DNA of 64,000 nucleotides, taken from Bufo bufo. Lineage: Eukaryota > Chordata > Amphibia > Anura > Bufonidae. How positions within the stretch are numbered: position 1 is the first letter of the stretch; every line of letters starts with the position of its first letter. The notes beneath the pieces are model-generated. The model was given only the letters and a program-made list of their open reading frames with translations, had not been told where the DNA came from and ran no database searches. Location of the stretch: the NCBI RefSeq assembly GCF_905171765.1, contig NC_053393.1, positions 192,351,921 through 192,415,920 of the forward strand, written 5' to 3'. Shown here piece by piece: positions 62,195 to 64,000 of the stretch. The position numbers were made by a program, and so were the translations under genes.

Positions 62195-64000
62195 ATGCCT
62201 GAGGTGAACGCATTGCACCCGCACTGAATCCTGACCTATTAATTTCAATGGGGCTGTGTACATGAGCAATGTTTTTCACGCATCACTTGTGCGTTGCGTG
62301 AAAATTGCTGAATGTTCTACAGGGTGGGCCATTTATATGGATACACCTTAATAAAATGGGAATGGTTGGTGATATTAACTTCCTGTTTGTGGCACATTAG
62401 TATATGTGAGGGGGGGAACTTTTCAAGATGGGTGGTGACCATGGTGGCCATTTTGAAGTTGGCCATTTTGAATCCAACTTTTGTTTTTTCAATAGGAAGA
62501 GGGTCATGTGACACATCAAACTTATTGGGAATTTCACAAGAAAAACAATGGTGTGCTTGGGTTTAACGTAACTTTATTCTTTCATGAGTTATTTACAAGT
62601 TTCTGACCACTTATAAAATGTGTTCATTGTGCTGCCCATTGTGTTGGATTGTCAATGCAACCCTCTTCTCCCACTCTTCACACACTGATAGCTACACCGC
62701 AGGAGAAATGCTAGCACAGGCTTCCAGTATCCGTAGTTTCAGGTGCTGCACATCTCGTATCTTCACAGCATAGACGATTGCCTTCAGATGATACGAGATG
62801 TGCAGCACCTGAAACTACGGATACTGGAAGCCTGTGCTAGCATTTCTCCTGCGGTGTTGCTATCAGTGTGTGAAGAGTGGGAGAAAAGGGTTGCATTGAC
62901 AATCCAACACAATGGGCAGCACAATGAACACATTTTGTAAGTGGTCAGAAACTTGTAAATAACTCATGAAAGAATAAAGTTACGTTAAAACCAAGCACAC
63001 CATTGCTTTTCTTGTGAAATTCCCAATAAGTTTGATGTGTCAAATGACCCTCTTCCTATTGAAAAAACAAAAGTTGGATTCCAAATGGCCGACTTCAAAA
63101 TGGCCGCCATGGTCACCACCCATCTTGAAAAGTTTCCCCCCTCACATATACTAATGTGCCACAAACAGGAAGTTAATATCACCAACCTTTCCCATTTTAT
63201 TAAGGTGTATCCATATAAATGGCCCACCCTGTATATTCTGTGTTTTTCATGCAACGCAGGCCCCATAGAAATGAATGGGGCTGCGTGAAAATCGCATCCT
63301 CAAACAAGTGTGAATACAGTGCGATTTTCACGCATGGTTGCTAAGGAGACGAGGGATGTATGACCCGGGACCCCATTTACTTTATTATTTTCCATTATAA
63401 CATGGTTATAATGGAAAATAATAGCATTCTTTAATACAGAATGCTAAGTATAATGTCAATTGAGGGTTAAAAAATAATAAAAACATAAGTCACCTCATCC
63501 ACTTGATCACGCAGCCGGGATCCTCTTCTTTGTTGATCTTCTATCTTCATTCAGCAGGAGACCTTCGCTGACGTCATCGCGCTCACCATGTGGTGAGTGC
63601 GGTGACGTCAGCGCAGGTCCTGCTCAATGAAGATAGAAGGTCAACAAATAAGAGGATCCCAGCTGCGCGATCAAGTGGATGAGGTGAGTTATGTTTTCAT
63701 TATTTTTTTAACCCTCAATTGACATTATACTTAGTATTCTTTATTAAAGAATGATATTATTTTCCATTATAACCATGTTATAATGGAAAATAATAAAATC
63801 TACAGAACACCAAACCCAAACTTCAGTGAAGAAGTCTGGATTCGGGTCTGGGTACCACATTCAGTTTTTTCTCACGCGTGCGCAAAACACATTGCACTCG
63901 TGCGGAAAAAACTGAACAACGGAACGCAATCACAGTCAAAACTGACTGAAATTGCATGCCTACTCGCACGATTTTCCCTGAACGCACCCGCATCCGGCCC
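62195..64000. mobile_element. Large hairpin MITE, relative of 32404-33360, running off the window
   Basis: Shares GAACGCATTGCACCCGCACTGAATCC, a large palindrome (CCATTATAAC..ATGGTTATAATGG-type arms, 63390-63790), and TGACGTCA at 63569-63576 and 63603-63610. A mariner-type MITE is inserted at 62320. The right end is beyond 64000. Confidence 0.8.
62320..63231. mobile_element. Tc1/mariner-type hairpin MITE, TA duplication
   Basis: CAGGGTGGGCCATTTATATG and its inverted copy form the ends, TA on both sides (62318-62319, 63232-63233), 912 bp. Almost the whole length is a palindrome centred near 62775. The plus frame 62743-62940 ends QHNGQHNEHIL, resembling a mariner-type transposase C-terminus, so the arms derive from that end of a full element. 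Confidence 0.92.

Noticed and set aside
1..64000. tRNA, rRNA, bacterial operon, phage or plasmid features
   Set aside because: I saw no tRNA or rRNA-like sequence and no prokaryotic gene organisation. All recognisable coding is from eukaryotic mobile elements.

Overview
The window reads as intergenic DNA from a large, repeat-rich vertebrate genome. An anuran amphibian, probably a neobatrachian frog or toad, fits best. The evidence is the mixture present: chromodomain Ty3/gypsy (Tf1/sushi-type) elements, Penelope-like elements carrying hammerhead ribozyme motifs, long hAT elements starting TAGAG(A/T)TGAGCGAA, PIF/Harbinger, Tc1/mariner and piggyBac-like hairpin MITEs, a CR1-type LINE tail, and an endogenous retroviral LTR with a lysine-tRNA primer site. 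Species assignment is inference. I see no intact host gene. The only candidate host-derived coding pieces are a kinase-like fragment (59880-60305, STK31-like) and an unidentified open frame of 17-residue repeats (54970-55431).

Layout. 1-1410 is an older repeat broken by a Harbinger-like MITE. 1416-9671 is gypsy-A, minus strand, a nearly complete chromovirus-type element with both LTRs and a 5-bp target duplication. It has been opened by a TTAA hairpin element, a TA-flanked palindromic element and a solo LTR that itself carries a Harbinger MITE. 9677-12175 is mostly plain sequence plus one MITE and a Penelope-type terminal-repeat fragment. 12176-29820 is gypsy-B, plus strand, a decayed relative. 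Its chromodomain is split by a 12.5-kb hAT element (16802-29261, 8-bp target duplication). That hAT contains a decayed transposase on the minus strand, a Penelope terminal repeat, satellite arrays and a second, younger hAT (23273-27897, its own 8-bp duplication).

29821-39760 holds three solo LTRs (31537, 33561, 37841), a large hairpin MITE, and a hAT MITE nested in a TTAA element. 39761-41500 is a Penelope-like element with a broken reverse transcriptase between inverted terminal repeats, each with a hammerhead core. 42342-43932 is a near-complete Tc1 element with a DD34E transposase broken by one frameshift. 44939-51018 holds TTAA and hAT MITEs, a Tc1 relic and a 3.2-kb 38-bp satellite cut by a solo LTR. 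51019-54882 is a composite of TTAA element, CR1 tail, Tc1 hairpin, Penelope repeat and palindromic MITE. 54970-56880 contains the 17-residue-repeat frame and a retroviral LTR with primer site and splice donor. 56881 to the end is another hAT-type element with tandem arrays, the kinase-like fragment, a Tc1 relic and two hairpin MITEs.

The genes here belong to selfish elements rather than to a cellular pathway. The window is best read as an insertion stratigraphy. The most informative signals are a self-priming signature in both gypsy elements, a set of hammerhead ribozyme cores, a nested hAT pair with exact target duplications, and a host-like kinase fragment embedded in hAT-derived repeats.
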